Shown piece after piece: positions 32,261 through 41,904 of a stretch of DNA of 64,000 nt. Below the pieces are notes generated by a model, which saw only the letters and a program-made list of their open reading frames with translations, was not told the origin of the DNA and did no database searches. The stretch comes from Symbiodinium sp. CCMP2592 (lineage: Eukaryota > Sar > Dinophyceae > Suessiales > Symbiodiniaceae): assembly GCA_905221615.1 (NCBI GenBank), contig CAJNDT010000135.1, positions 179,001 to 243,000 of the forward strand. The letters run 5' to 3'. Within the stretch, counting starts at the first letter, position 1. The number at the start of each line of letters is the position of its first letter. A program made the position numbers and the translations under genes.

Positions 32261-33259
32261 TCAGAGCCCCAGACGGCGTAAGAAGTCCTCCGTCTGCTGA
32301 TCGGGGTCTTTCGCCCATCCGCGAGCGTTCTTCCCGGAAGAGGAGCAGTGCACATCGAAGTTAGGGAGGCTGGCGTAGTACTGCATGCACTGCACACAGC
32401 CAGCGCTGGCCGCATATAGAAATTTGTACTCCAGTTGACGATCTTCATCCAGATGTGCATGCCTTCGCCAGTTCCGGTAATGAGGCTGGTTTTCACAAGG
32501 TGTGTAATCCACCGATGTATCACTACTCTCACTAGACATGCTGCTTGACGACGAGGTATCCCGCGGAACTTCGCCTGTCTCTGCGGCCGTAGGGCTTGGT
32601 GACCTCGGAGCGGAGGAAGGGCCAGCACCTCCGGCCGCAGCGCTGGGTGTCCGCGAAGGGAAACTTGCCCATGCAACACCGCAGCCCGGTGTCTGTGAAG
32701 CAGAACTGGGACCACAGTCTTCGCTCGCAACGTCAGGCGGCGACGAGGGTGGCGGAGGGACATTTCTTGCCCAATGAACTCGAAATGTCTGAGAGGGAAT
32801 GGCAGCGCCAGCAGCAGCACAGCCTCCGCCCGCGGTGTTGGGTTGCCGCGGAAGGGCTTTAGGCCAAACATGCCGCGGAGAGGCACTTGGCCATGCTGAA
32901 AACGGTTTTTGCCGAATCTCACACCATCGCTCAAACCTTTCCATCTCAGTGGCGAGCCACGTCTGGAACCCTGCGTCTCCGGCTTTGTTTGGACGACCGT
33001 CTCTCCGTAGCATGCGATACTTGTTCCTCACAGTGTCCACGTCCATCCATTTAGCACTGTCAGGATCGAGCCGCAATTTGTTCAAAAAAAACACCGAAAT
33101 CCGCCATCGAGCAACTGAGCTTTCGCAAGACAGCGTCGACTCAGCGATTCCCCGGGAAACTATGAACGTCGACGGAGCCAAAAGCTTCGTTGAACAACCA
33201 CCATGTCGCATGAGGCAAGTTTCAAACTGAGAACAGGGCTCGTGCACCAAAGCATACAT
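32261..33259 (-). CDS. Protein with Ser/Pro-rich middle and Cys-containing C-terminal module
   Basis: A frame of 332 codons. After the first roughly 50 residues, which include a translated hairpin element (AESTLSCESSV), it reads LRLDPDSAKWMDVDTVRNKY and RFERWCEIRQK, a helical basic region. Next is a long Pro/Ser/Ala-rich segment with an Ser-Ser-Ser run (SSSSSMSSESSD). It ends in a compact module: EYKFLYAASAGCVQCMQYYA, DVHCSSSGKNARGWAKD and TEDFLRRLGL. The last part resembles ankyrin-like or Cys-stabilised C-termini seen in dinoflagellate proteins, but I cannot name the family. The first 50 residues are probably not coding; a splice acceptor after the hairpin is likely. A frameshifted relative lies at 25870-26075. 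Confidence 0.6.
   Translation of the reverse strand: MYALVHEPCSQFETCLMRHGGCSTKLLAPSTFIVSRGIAESTLSCESSVARWRISVFFLNKLRLDPDSAKWMDVDTVRNKYRMLRRDGRPNKAGDAGFQTWLATEMERFERWCEIRQKPFSAWPSASPRHVWPKALPRQPNTAGGGCAAAGAAIPSQTFRVHWARNVPPPPSSPPDVASEDCGPSSASQTPGCGVAWASFPSRTPSAAAGGAGPSSAPRSPSPTAAETGEVPRDTSSSSSMSSESSDTSVDYTPCENQPHYRNWRRHAHLDEDRQLEYKFLYAASAGCVQCMQYYASLPNFDVHCSSSGKNARGWAKDPDQQTEDFLRRLGL
33115..33144 (+). mobile_element. Hairpin element with CTGAG/CTCAG arms
   Basis: Core at 33120-33139 with 5-bp perfect arms. It lies within the 5' part of the frame at 32261-33259. Confidence 0.85.
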
Positions 33260-34928
33260 GGACGTCTTTGTAGAGCGCGAGCAATCACCTGATGCAAGGC
33301 GGCTGCATAGAGTCTATAGAGGCAAATGTCAGGATATGCAACAAGTCCAAGCTGAAACTCGACCGAGGAGCAATCCTGAATCCGTTAAAGTGCCCTACAA
33401 AGCAAACCAGACAAGAGGTTTCCACGTCATCAGCCCCAGTCGACCGTCCCGGCCTGTGAACGGATCACTTTGCACATTCCGGGCACCTTCGCAAGTGCCG
33501 GGAGCAGTTCGACCACAAGCGATGATTTACTGGGCCTCGCGAACCTGGTGCATCCATTCTGTTTGTTAGCTGCATAGCACTCACAAGGAGGTCTCCAGGC
33601 CAAGGTTTAAGGTGTTTAAGATGTACGCTTCATATGACCGCTCTGGTTGCGGTCACCCACAGCGAGTGATCCACGATCAGGGGCCTACGCGGAGCCTCGC
33701 AAAGCCAGCGCATGATGGTTCTCTGCTAGCTGGATACGGCTTCGTACAAGATCCCCAGGCAGCAGCTGAAGAACCCAACAATGACTGCGGCGCTTAGCAG
33801 AAGCAATCCATGAAGACTATGACCAAAGTTGAAATCGGACAGGATGCGATACCCGAAGAACAAAACCACCGTGGCAGGCGACCACTGGGTCCACCGTCGT
33901 TCCGGGTGAAGTGTCAGCAGCTTCATGGCAGTAGCTTGACGAATGCTTCCAAGCTGGGGTCAGCTCCACTGCGCTCGGACCCGAGCAGAAACTCAGAAGA
34001 GAACTCTTCTGCCGGCACGTCCCGCTCCGAGTGTCTTCGCGGCTCGACGTTTAGGAGCTCTCACGAGCTCATCCCAATCTGCTTCGGGAGTTGTCCAGCT
34101 GCAAGAACTTGCAGGACGCATCGGGAGACACGTGTTACAGCACATTGCCAATCCAACCTGGAACCAGGCTCCCCGTGCTTGGTCAAGGCTGCGTAGGTGC
34201 TCGGACGTGTTTCATCACCTTCTTCGTGGTCATCGACAGAGAGATGAGAGCGACGGCTAAGGTTCGCCCATTCCATGTGGTTTGGCCGCTCTCCAGTTCC
34301 AAAAGCCGACGAAGGAGCAGAATTCAGGAATTTTCTTAATTCTTAACTCGACCTTCCTCAAGGAGCATGATTCCCAAAAAGCCGACGAAGGAGCAGAATT
34401 CAGGAATTTTCTTAATTCTTAACTCGACCTTCCTCAAGGAGCATGATTCCCACGATCTGAAATCATTCCAACTGGCTCGTTTTTCTTTCCCCCGTCCTAC
34501 TTCCAAAAGCGACAGGTCGAACGTCTCGACAAGAGAAGCGTGTTTTACAACTCACAGAGCTTTGTGCTTCGGTCGACCGCCCCGGCCTACCAAGAAAAGC
34601 GATACTCGACTTGGACCGTCCCGAAGACGTCGGTACCTGCCACAACACACACGGGTGCGCTACGATGACAGCCCAAAGCGGCCACACACATGCTTCCACA
34701 TGCCGGCAAGCGAATCGACAAGGATTTTCTGATCAATAGCAAGCACAGCAAACCACAAAACCACACACCCTGACTTAAGCATCCCTTTCTGTAATGGCCT
34801 CCCCGGCGTCTTTGCAAAGACGAACGTGCTCTGACAGTCATGCGGACCGGAGACTTAGGCCACCCCCATTCGGCCGAGATATGGGGTCACCCCGCTCTGC
34901 CATGGGGATATGAGGCGCTCAACGACCA
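33260..34928. other. No supported gene; one 76-bp tandem duplication
   Basis: No convincing coding frame. The block AAAAGCCGACGAAGGAGCAG... at about 34301 is repeated at about 34377 (period 76 bp). Confidence 0.45.
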
Positions 34929-35028
34929 NNNNNNNNNNNNNNNNNNNNNNNNNNNNNNNNNNNNNNNNNNNNNNNNNNNNNNNNNNNNNNNNNNNNNNNN
35001 NNNNNNNNNNNNNNNNNNNNNNNNNNNN
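34929..35028. other. Assembly gap (100 N)
   Basis: A run of exactly 100 N, a conventional placeholder for a gap of unknown size. It falls inside a tandem array of near-identical 337-bp units, a typical cause of assembly breaks. Confidence 0.99.
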
Positions 35029-35789
35029 CCGACTCTGCTTCTCCAGCTCGGTGCGGAGCCAGGCTTCGCCCTGCTCGGCATAACCCGTGCGCAGCTCCTG
35101 CAGCTTTCGCTGCGAGGCCGCTTCATCGGCCTGACGCCAAGAACTGCTTCACTGCAGAGCACTAAACATCCCACCCGACGACGACGCTGACGGTTCACTG
35201 CAACCGAAGCTGACATGGACAATCCTCAAGAACGCCGCTTCCCCATGAAGCCTGCTCCCCGGCAATGCTCTTTGATAGAGCTTCCAACAGCTCCGCTCTG
35301 GTAAGCTTGTGCCCGGCAGACTTCTGTAGCACACCCGCAGCGACACAGAGCTTAGCCAGCTCATCCCGACTCTGCTTCCCCAGCTCGGTGCGGAGCCAGT
35401 CTTCGCCCTGCTCGGCATAACCCGTGCGCAGTTCCTGCAGCTTTCGCTGCGAGGCCGCTTCATCGGCCTGACACCAAGAACTGCTTCACTGCAGAGCACT
35501 AAGCATCCCACCCGACGACGACGCTGACGGTTCACTGCAACCGAAGCTGACATGGACAATCCTCAAGAACGCCGCTTCCCCATGAAGCCTGCTCCCCGGC
35601 AATGCTCTTTGATAGAGCTTCCAACAGCCCCGCTCTGGTAAGCTTGTGCCCGGCAGACTTCTGTAGCACACCCGCAGCGACACAGAGCTTAGCCAGCTCA
35701 TCCCGACTCTGCTTCCCCAGCTCGGTGCGGAGCCAGTCTTCGCCCTGCTGGGCATAATCGGCGCGGAACTTCTGCAACCGCGAATCCAT
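35029..35789 (-). CDS. Tandem-exon gene with repeated helical (SAP-like) unit, 5' part
   Basis: The first exon, from ATG at 35789 to 35589, encodes 67 residues: MDSRLQKFRADYAQQGEDWL, TELGKQSRDELAKLCVAAGV, then HKLTRAGLLEALSKSIAGEQ. A GC-AG intron of 121 nt (35588-35468) follows. Exon 2 (35467-35252, 72 codons) is almost the same sequence with a short lead ADEAASQRKLQELRTGYAEQ. A second 121-nt GC-AG intron (35251-35131) leads to exon 3 (35130 onward), which runs into the gap at 35028. All joins are phase 0, so each 337-bp unit adds one protein repeat. The DELAKLCVAAGVL...HKLTRAELLEAL pattern resembles a SAP-type helix-turn-helix, but this is only a visual match. Three hairpin elements precede the start codon. 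Confidence 0.7.
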
Positions 35790-35810
35790 GGGATGGAAGA
35801 AGGCGTCCAC

Positions 35811-36015
35811 GCCGGCCCTTTCGCAAGACAGCGTCGAGGCAAGCAAAACACTGTCCCAAGTATGTTCAAATGCAAAAGTGTCTGCACCGACCCTTTCGCA
35901 AGACAGCGTCGAGGCGGGCAAACAACTGTCCTAAGTATGGTCAGATGAGAAGATGAGAATAAGCTGAGAATAATCTCCACACCCGCCCTTTCGCAAGACA
36001 GCGTCAAGGCAGGCA
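35811..36015 (+). mobile_element. Three hairpin elements upstream of the exon-array gene
   Basis: Cores at 35818-35837, 35893-35912 and 35988-36007, spaced 75 and 95 bp. Arms are short and GC-rich (GCC/GGC, with imperfect outward pairing such as CACCCGCC against GGCAGGCAA). The third core ends CAA instead of CGA. Confidence 0.8.
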
Positions 36016-36124
36016 AGGAAGCGTACTAGGTGTAGTAAGATGCTGCAATGTATGCAAAATACTGCAACGCGTTTTCCCTTTCTTCCCCTTCTTCTGCCTT
36101 TCGAGCCAAACGAGGCAGGCAAAC

Positions 36125-36440
36125 GTGCAAGGAGAAAGCCTTTACAGAGCAGAAAGAAACTCCGAGCCTGCAGAAGTCATCGGCCAGGCAGCCTGCGAGT
36201 CGAACGTGTGCAAGGAGAAAGCCTCTACAAAGCAGGAGGAAGCTCCGAGCCTGCAGGTCATCGACCAGGCAGCCTGCGAGTCAAACGTGTGCAAGGAGAA
36301 AGCCTATACAAAGCAGGAAGAAGCTCCGAGCCTGCAGGTCATCGACCAGGCAGCCTGCGAGTCAAACGTGTGCAAGGAGAAAGCCTCTACAAAGCAGGAA
36401 GAAGCTCCGAGCCTGCAGGTCATCGGCCAGGCAGCGGCGC
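36125..36440. repeat. 81-bp minisatellite, four units
   Basis: Units start GTGCAAGGAGAAAGCC at about 36125, 36208, 36289 and 36370. Because 81 is divisible by three, frames stay open on the plus strand (VCKEKASTKQEEAPSLQV...), and it is not clear that any of them is translated. Confidence 0.9.
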
Positions 36441-36470
36441 GTTGCGCCGTCGCAAGACAGCGTACGCGCC
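36436..36470 (+). mobile_element. Divergent hairpin element with GGCGCGT/ACGCGCC arms
   Basis: Core reduced to CGTCGCAAGACAGCGT between perfect 7-bp GC arms. It is the last copy of the family in the window. Confidence 0.75.
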
Positions 36471-36483
36471 GTACAGGCGCATG

Positions 36484-36600
36484 AATATATGTTTATCTAT
36501 CTATCTATCTATATATCTATTATCTATCTATCTATCTATCTATATATGGATAGATAGAAAGATAGATATATATATATATATATATATATATGTGCGTATA
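36484..36600. repeat. CTAT/TA microsatellite
   Basis: (CTAT)n followed by (TA)n; no coding content. Confidence 0.9.
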
Positions 36601-38345
36601 TTATCGATATATGCATCTGCCAATCCCTCTGAAGGGTTGCCAATTGCACCCCGCAGAGATGCAAGTTCCTGCAATCGACCACATATATATATATATATAT
36701 ATATGTGCGTATATTATCGATATATGCATCTGCCAATCCCTCTGAAGGGTTGCCAATTGCACCTCGCAGAGATGCAAGTTCCTGCAATCGACGCACATAT
36801 ATATATATATATATATATATGTGCGTATATTATCGATATATGCATCTGCCAATCCCTCTGAAGGGTTGCCAATTGCACCTCGCAGAGATGCAAGTTCCTG
36901 CAATCGACCACATATATATATATATATATATATACATATGTGCGTATATTATCGATATATGCATCTGCCAATCCCTCTGAAGGGTTGCCAATTGCACCTC
37001 GCGATATATGCATCTGCCAATCCCTCTGAAGGGTTGCCAATTGCACCTCGCAGAGATGCAAGTTCCTGCAATCGACCACGCCACTCCCTGTGGAGAGTTG
37101 CGCGGCGGAAAGGATACAAGTAGTAGTTTGCACACACGTTTCAACCCTGGACCACGCCAATCCATGCAGAGGGTTACACGCAGCGCCCAAAGACCATGCA
37201 ACAGTACCTGCACACCTTCCGATTAGAACATTCGAGGAAGCTAATCCCTCTCAATGAAGGATTGCGAGGGGCACCGCAAAATGTGTAACTTTACCTTGCG
37301 TTCGACCACTCGACCACGCCAATCCCTGTGAGGGGTTGCAAAATTCATTTCAATGCTCATCAAAAATTGCAACTTTACCTCGCGTTCGAACACTCCACTA
37401 CGCCAATCCCTGTGAAAGGTTGCAAAATTCATCTCAATGCTCATCAAAAATTGCAACTTTACCTCGCGTTCAACCACTCGACCACGCCAATCCCTGTGAG
37501 GGGTTGCAAAATTCATCTCAATGCTCATCAAAAATTGCAACTTTACCTCGCGTTCGAACACTCCACCACGCCAATCCTTGTGAAGGGTTGCAAAATTCAT
37601 TTCAATGCAAATCAAAAAATGCAACTTTACCTCGCGTTCGAACACCCGACCACGCCAATCCTTGTGAAGGGTCGCAAAATTCATTTCAATGCAAATCAAA
37701 AAATGCAACTTTACCTCGCGTTCGAACACCCGACCACGCCAATCCCTGTGAAGGGTTGCAAAATGCAAATCCCTGTGAAGGGTTGCAAAAAAAATTGAAC
37801 TGCACCCAAACCATGTGAAGGGTTGCGCGGCGCCCGCAAGAAGTGTAACTTTACCTCGCGTTTGAACGCCCGAGGAGGTGAATCCCTGTGAAGGGTTGCG
37901 CGGGAACCGCAAAATGTGTAACTTTACCTCGCGTTTGAACGCCCGAGGAGGCGAATCCCTGTGAAGGGTTGCGCGGGAACCCTAAAATGTGTAACTTTAC
38001 CTAGCGTTTGGGCGCTCGAGAGTTCGAATCCCTGTGAAGGGTTGCGCGGGAACCGCAAAATGTGTAACTTTACCTCGCGTTTGAACGCCCGAGAGTTCCA
38101 ATCCCTGGGAAGGGTTGCGCGGTGCGCCTAAAATGTGTCACTTTATCTAGCGTTTGAACGCCCGAGAGTTCCAATCCCTGGGAAGGGTTGCGCGGTGCGC
38201 CTAAAATGTGTCACTTTACCTAGCGTTTGAACGCCCGAGGCAGCGAATCCCTGGGAAGGGTTGCGCGGTGCGCCTAAAATGTGTCACTTTACCTAGCGTT
38301 TGAACGCCCGAGGCAGCGAATCCCTGGGAAGGGTTGCATTCCCGA
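36600..38345. repeat. Compound satellite with a shared AATCCCT...AGGGTTGC core
   Basis: About twenty copies of a core like AATCCCTGTGAAGGGTTGC recur at 70-115 bp spacing. Three subfamilies follow one another. The first (36600-37075) joins the core to TATTATCGATATATGCATCT and a (TA)n run. The second (about 37310-37770, period about 84) joins it to AAAATTGCAACTTTACCTCG and CGTTCGAACAC. The third (about 37800-38345, period about 72) joins it to ATGTGTAACTTTACCTCGCG and TTTGAACGCCCGAG. The core itself is a small palindrome (CCCT/AGGG). The TTTACCTCGCGTT word links the second and third subfamilies. Confidence 0.92.
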
Positions 38346-38394
38346 TGGACCCAGACGGTGCCACCCCCGCCAATATTAAGAAATATTAAGATAC

Positions 38395-38765
38395 CGAGAT
38401 GTAGAGAGTAAGTCATAAGTCATAGTAAGTCATAGATGCATAGAGAGTCAGTCATAAGTAAGTAAGTATAGTAAGTATAAGTAAGCAAGTCAAGTAAGTA
38501 AGTAAGTAAGTATAGAGATAGCATAACATAGAGTCCAGTGTCAAGTGTCAAGTGTCAAGTAAGTTAGTAAGTAGATTGAAGTAAGTAAGTAAGTAAGTAA
38601 GTCGTAAGCATAACATAGAGTCAAGTATCAAGTGTAGAGTCAAGTATCATAGAGTCAAGTGTCAAGTGTAGAGAGTCAGTCATAAGGGTCAAGTAAGTAA
38701 GTATCAAGTGTAGAGTCAAGTATCAAGTGTAGAGTGTAGAGTAAAGTATGGAATCAAGTGAGTTG
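38395..38765. repeat. AAGT/AGTCATA short satellite
   Basis: (AAGT)n tracts mixed with AGTCATAAGTCATAG and GAGTCAAGTATCAAGTGTAG words, akin to the array at 20627-20870. Confidence 0.85.
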
Positions 38766-41050
38766 ATTCTATGTCTGTCATCTATGTACTCAGCTGCGGC
38801 GTTCCACACGGAAGAACCCTTCGCGATGCTTTCGGGAAAAATCATCATCAGCAGCACCAGCATCAAATTTAAACTGTCATCGTCCGCACGGTCATTCTTA
38901 CTACAAGGTGGTGCGCCTTTGTGCGTTCTACAGGGGCGAGCTACGAACTATGGTAGCAATAATTGCAGCTAGTATGGCTGTCGCGGGCTCAAACAAGATT
39001 CGGCGATGCCACTACCTTGGCACTTCCTGTCTTTTTCTATCTCTTCTGGATAATCGGACTGTTGTGAATACTCGGTCTGCTACTGTGCTGCCTTCACTGA
39101 TGTTGCGTTGTCTTCACTGTTGTTACTAGAGGCTGCCAGACAGTTTCTCCGAATATTACCACTATTGCGGCTACAATTACATTTTGTTGTCTCGCCTTAC
39201 TTTTGTGGCTACAACAGCCACCATTCGACATGTAGCCATCTGCCTTGACCTTCTGGCTGTTTCCAAGATTTCCACGGCCGCTACTCTCGTTGCTACTGGT
39301 ATTAGTCCTCTAGCAACTGCCCCACGAATACTTCTCTGACCTTTCGAAAAAGCTGCTCTTTGTTTTGAGTGGGTGTTCTGTACTACTTACTGTTTCCAGC
39401 TATCCCTGCTAAGCATGCCATCGCTCTTGTACACGTGCTACGGTTACTGCAAGTGATTCTTGGTCAGTGCAACTGATTCTTGGTCTTACAGTACTACGAC
39501 CACTACTATCTTCACGAGGGATCAGCGGCCTTACCACGGATCCGCAGCTTGGGGGACTTGACATCCCAAGGCCATTCTGCTCCGTTGTCGAGCAAGCACC
39601 TTCGGCGCTTTAGGCTTTCGGGCTTGGGGTTAGGGTCTGGCGCTTGGGGTTTAGGTTTAGGCCTGGTTCTGCACTCCTGGGTTGGACTTAGGCCTGGCTC
39701 AAATCCTTCAAACCCTAAACCGTCCAGCATCCCAAACTCACATCCGAGGAAATGCAAGCAGCACGGGAAGCGAAAACAACGGTCGGCCAATTGCTGCTCA
39801 ACAGTCTGTCTAGAGGGTCGCTTCTCGTCCGCAGCATGGTACTACAAAGATTTGCAGCAGTAGCGTCTCAGCTCGAACCCTGCACAACTACGACGCCCTT
39901 CGCCTTTCTTTCGAGTTGACACGAACTCCAGGACATGCTTCAAGATTCCACCACTCCCCCCTCGCGCTTACACCCAAAGGCAGCCGTGGCACTTCGTGAT
40001 GTGGAACTGCTGCTGCTCTGCTGCATACATCACGAGGGGCTTGCCGTCGATGGTTTGGTTCATCTGGCGACGGCAGAGCGCGAACGCTGCATTATCTGAA
40101 CACAACATCGAAAACCCCAAAGCCGAGCAGTCAAAGCGCAGCTCCAAGATAGGGTCTGTTTGAGAATGGGCTGGGAAGGCTCACAAACTGCGAGGCCCCC
40201 TGAACTTCAAAGCTCCAAGTCCACCTGGGTAGCTGTCAAAATTATGGTCCCTAATTGGGTACCCTAAATAATAGGTGCCGTACTATAGTAGGGACCCTAA
40301 AAGGGACCATACATTTTGACAACCACCCACCTGTGCACCGTTCTTCTTCAGGTGGTGGATGGCGCCCTCGGCACGAGCGAAGAATCGAAGCGCAGGGCCC
40401 GAAAAGCAGACGAAAGTGTTAGGTTAGACGAGCGATCTGATAGAGCTACTTAGTGACTTAGTAGGGGTTTAGGGTTTAGGGTTTGGGGTGCTACTTACAT
40501 CACATCTTGGAAAACCCTAGGCATTTTGCAATGAAGCCGGCATTCATGGCTGCTTGTGTCTTCTATGAGGAGTTTTGGGCCTGTCGGAATCACCCAAAGA
40601 GCCTCCAAACTCCAAACGTCCTTGCAGACAAGGCTCGAATTGGCCACCGCCTGACCCACATAAGGCGAAACTGCACACAGACTGTTGGATCAGGCCTTTC
40701 GGCCTTGAAACCCACGCTTAAACTTTCGGTGCCGAGCACGAAGCGAACTTAAGATCCAGGATATCTGAATGTGCCGGCGTTCGCGCTGTTCATCCTGAAA
40801 TCGCTCCTACAATCCCAGATCGTTCAGTTTGATGCTTGTGGCTCACCCTGCCAAGCGCTGGTCCTAAGCCTTTTCAGGTACGGCTTCGACCAATGCCTTC
40901 GCAGGCAACATAGATGGGCGGTAGGCCCCGCTTGTTGGGCACGCTCGGATCTCCACCCAGCTCCTTGATGATGCGAGTGAGTCCTACAGGCGATAACTGC
41001 TGCCTGCGAGTGACACTTTGAGTTTGGGATGATTGGGAAACCTTCCCGAC
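38766..41050. other. No supported gene
   Basis: No frame with convincing composition. Telomere-like GGGTTTAGGG words occur at about 39625-39660 and 40463-40492. Confidence 0.4.
40227..40328. mobile_element. About 100-bp palindromic (MITE-like) element
   Basis: Left arm GGGTAGCTGTCAAAATTATG and on to GTCCCT (40227-40252) pairs with AGGGACCATACATTTTGACA and on to ACCACCC (40302-40328), with a few mismatches. The interior is AT-rich (CCCTAAATAATAGGTGCC). Confidence 0.75.
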
Positions 41051-41333
41051 ATCATCACCACGACCATGAATTTACGGGCAGATGCATCCTCGAGAACACA
41101 CGCCAATGTCCTTCATCAACTCCCCAGTAGGCCGCTTCTTGGACAGTGGTGCCACCACGATCGCCGCATGCTTGCTTGTTGACCTTGCTATGAAGTTCAG
41201 CACAGCATGCTGTGTGTATTGAATTGTGCATGCACCAGGTGTGTCCTATGCGACGACTAAGTTGCTCACAGATCCTCCCATTTTGACGAGCTCCTGGAGC
41301 ACTTCGAACTGGAAAAACTTGCTGCCAGCCTGT

Positions 41334-41568
41334 CAGAGTGGTGAGACACCGAAAACCGGGGTCTCCGCGAATGCGTCGCAGGGCAGCTTGTAGAACACCA
41401 AACCGTAGGAGCACCAGCAAAAGCAGTGAGGTGCTGCTGACAACAGCCCAGTTTTTCCGGAAACCCCTTGCCTCACAGACGGCCAAGTCGATGTCGTTGG
41501 CACGGTCGTTAAGGAAGATCTCTGCCGCATGCCTGTGGCGAATGGCCTGATGCTCAAGCTCGCAAATC
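41334..41568 (-). CDS. Candidate exon, unrecognised
   Basis: The minus strand reads CELEHQAIRHRHAAEIFLND then RANDIDLAVCEARGF, a natural helical protein composition, and continues into a hydrophobic run (SSTSLLLLVLLRFGVLQAAL). A GC donor (GAG|GCAAGG) could end the exon after AVCE. A stop lies just upstream, so an acceptor is needed near 41568. No family is recognised. Confidence 0.3.
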
Positions 41569-41904
41569 GAAGTGGGAGTTTAAGGCTCTTTTTGAACCAA
41601 CCGCTGCCTGTCTCAACTGAGGCACCCTGATTCGCAACTGCAAAGACCCTGCAGAGCACATGGAAAACTCCCATGGGGCTGTCCTCACCCACCTTTGTGG
41701 ATTCGCCCCTGACTGCCTGCCGCTTCTTCCAGGGGCAGGGATTTCCAGCAGCTGCAGTTTGGAAGCTTGCGACAAAGAGCTGCACAGAAGGCTTCGACAG
41801 GCAACAACCGGCTGGTGCCTCGAGCAACTGCTTTTCGGCAGACTCCAGGTCTTCAGGCGAGATCGTGGGGCCAACCGGCGCTTTGCCTGCGCTTCATTGG
41901 CCAT

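Noticed and set aside
34840..35222. Frames running across the N gap
   Set aside because: Undetermined bases were translated as unknown residues; continuity across the gap cannot be assumed.
38010..38040. tRNA gene suggested by GAGTTCGAATCCC, similar to a B box
   Set aside because: It is one variant of a satellite unit; no acceptor stem, A box or anticodon arm can be formed around it.
36600..38345. CRISPR-like array of a 19-nt palindromic repeat with spacers
   Set aside because: Linkers between cores are themselves repeated within each subfamily, spacing varies, and the context is eukaryotic. This is satellite DNA.
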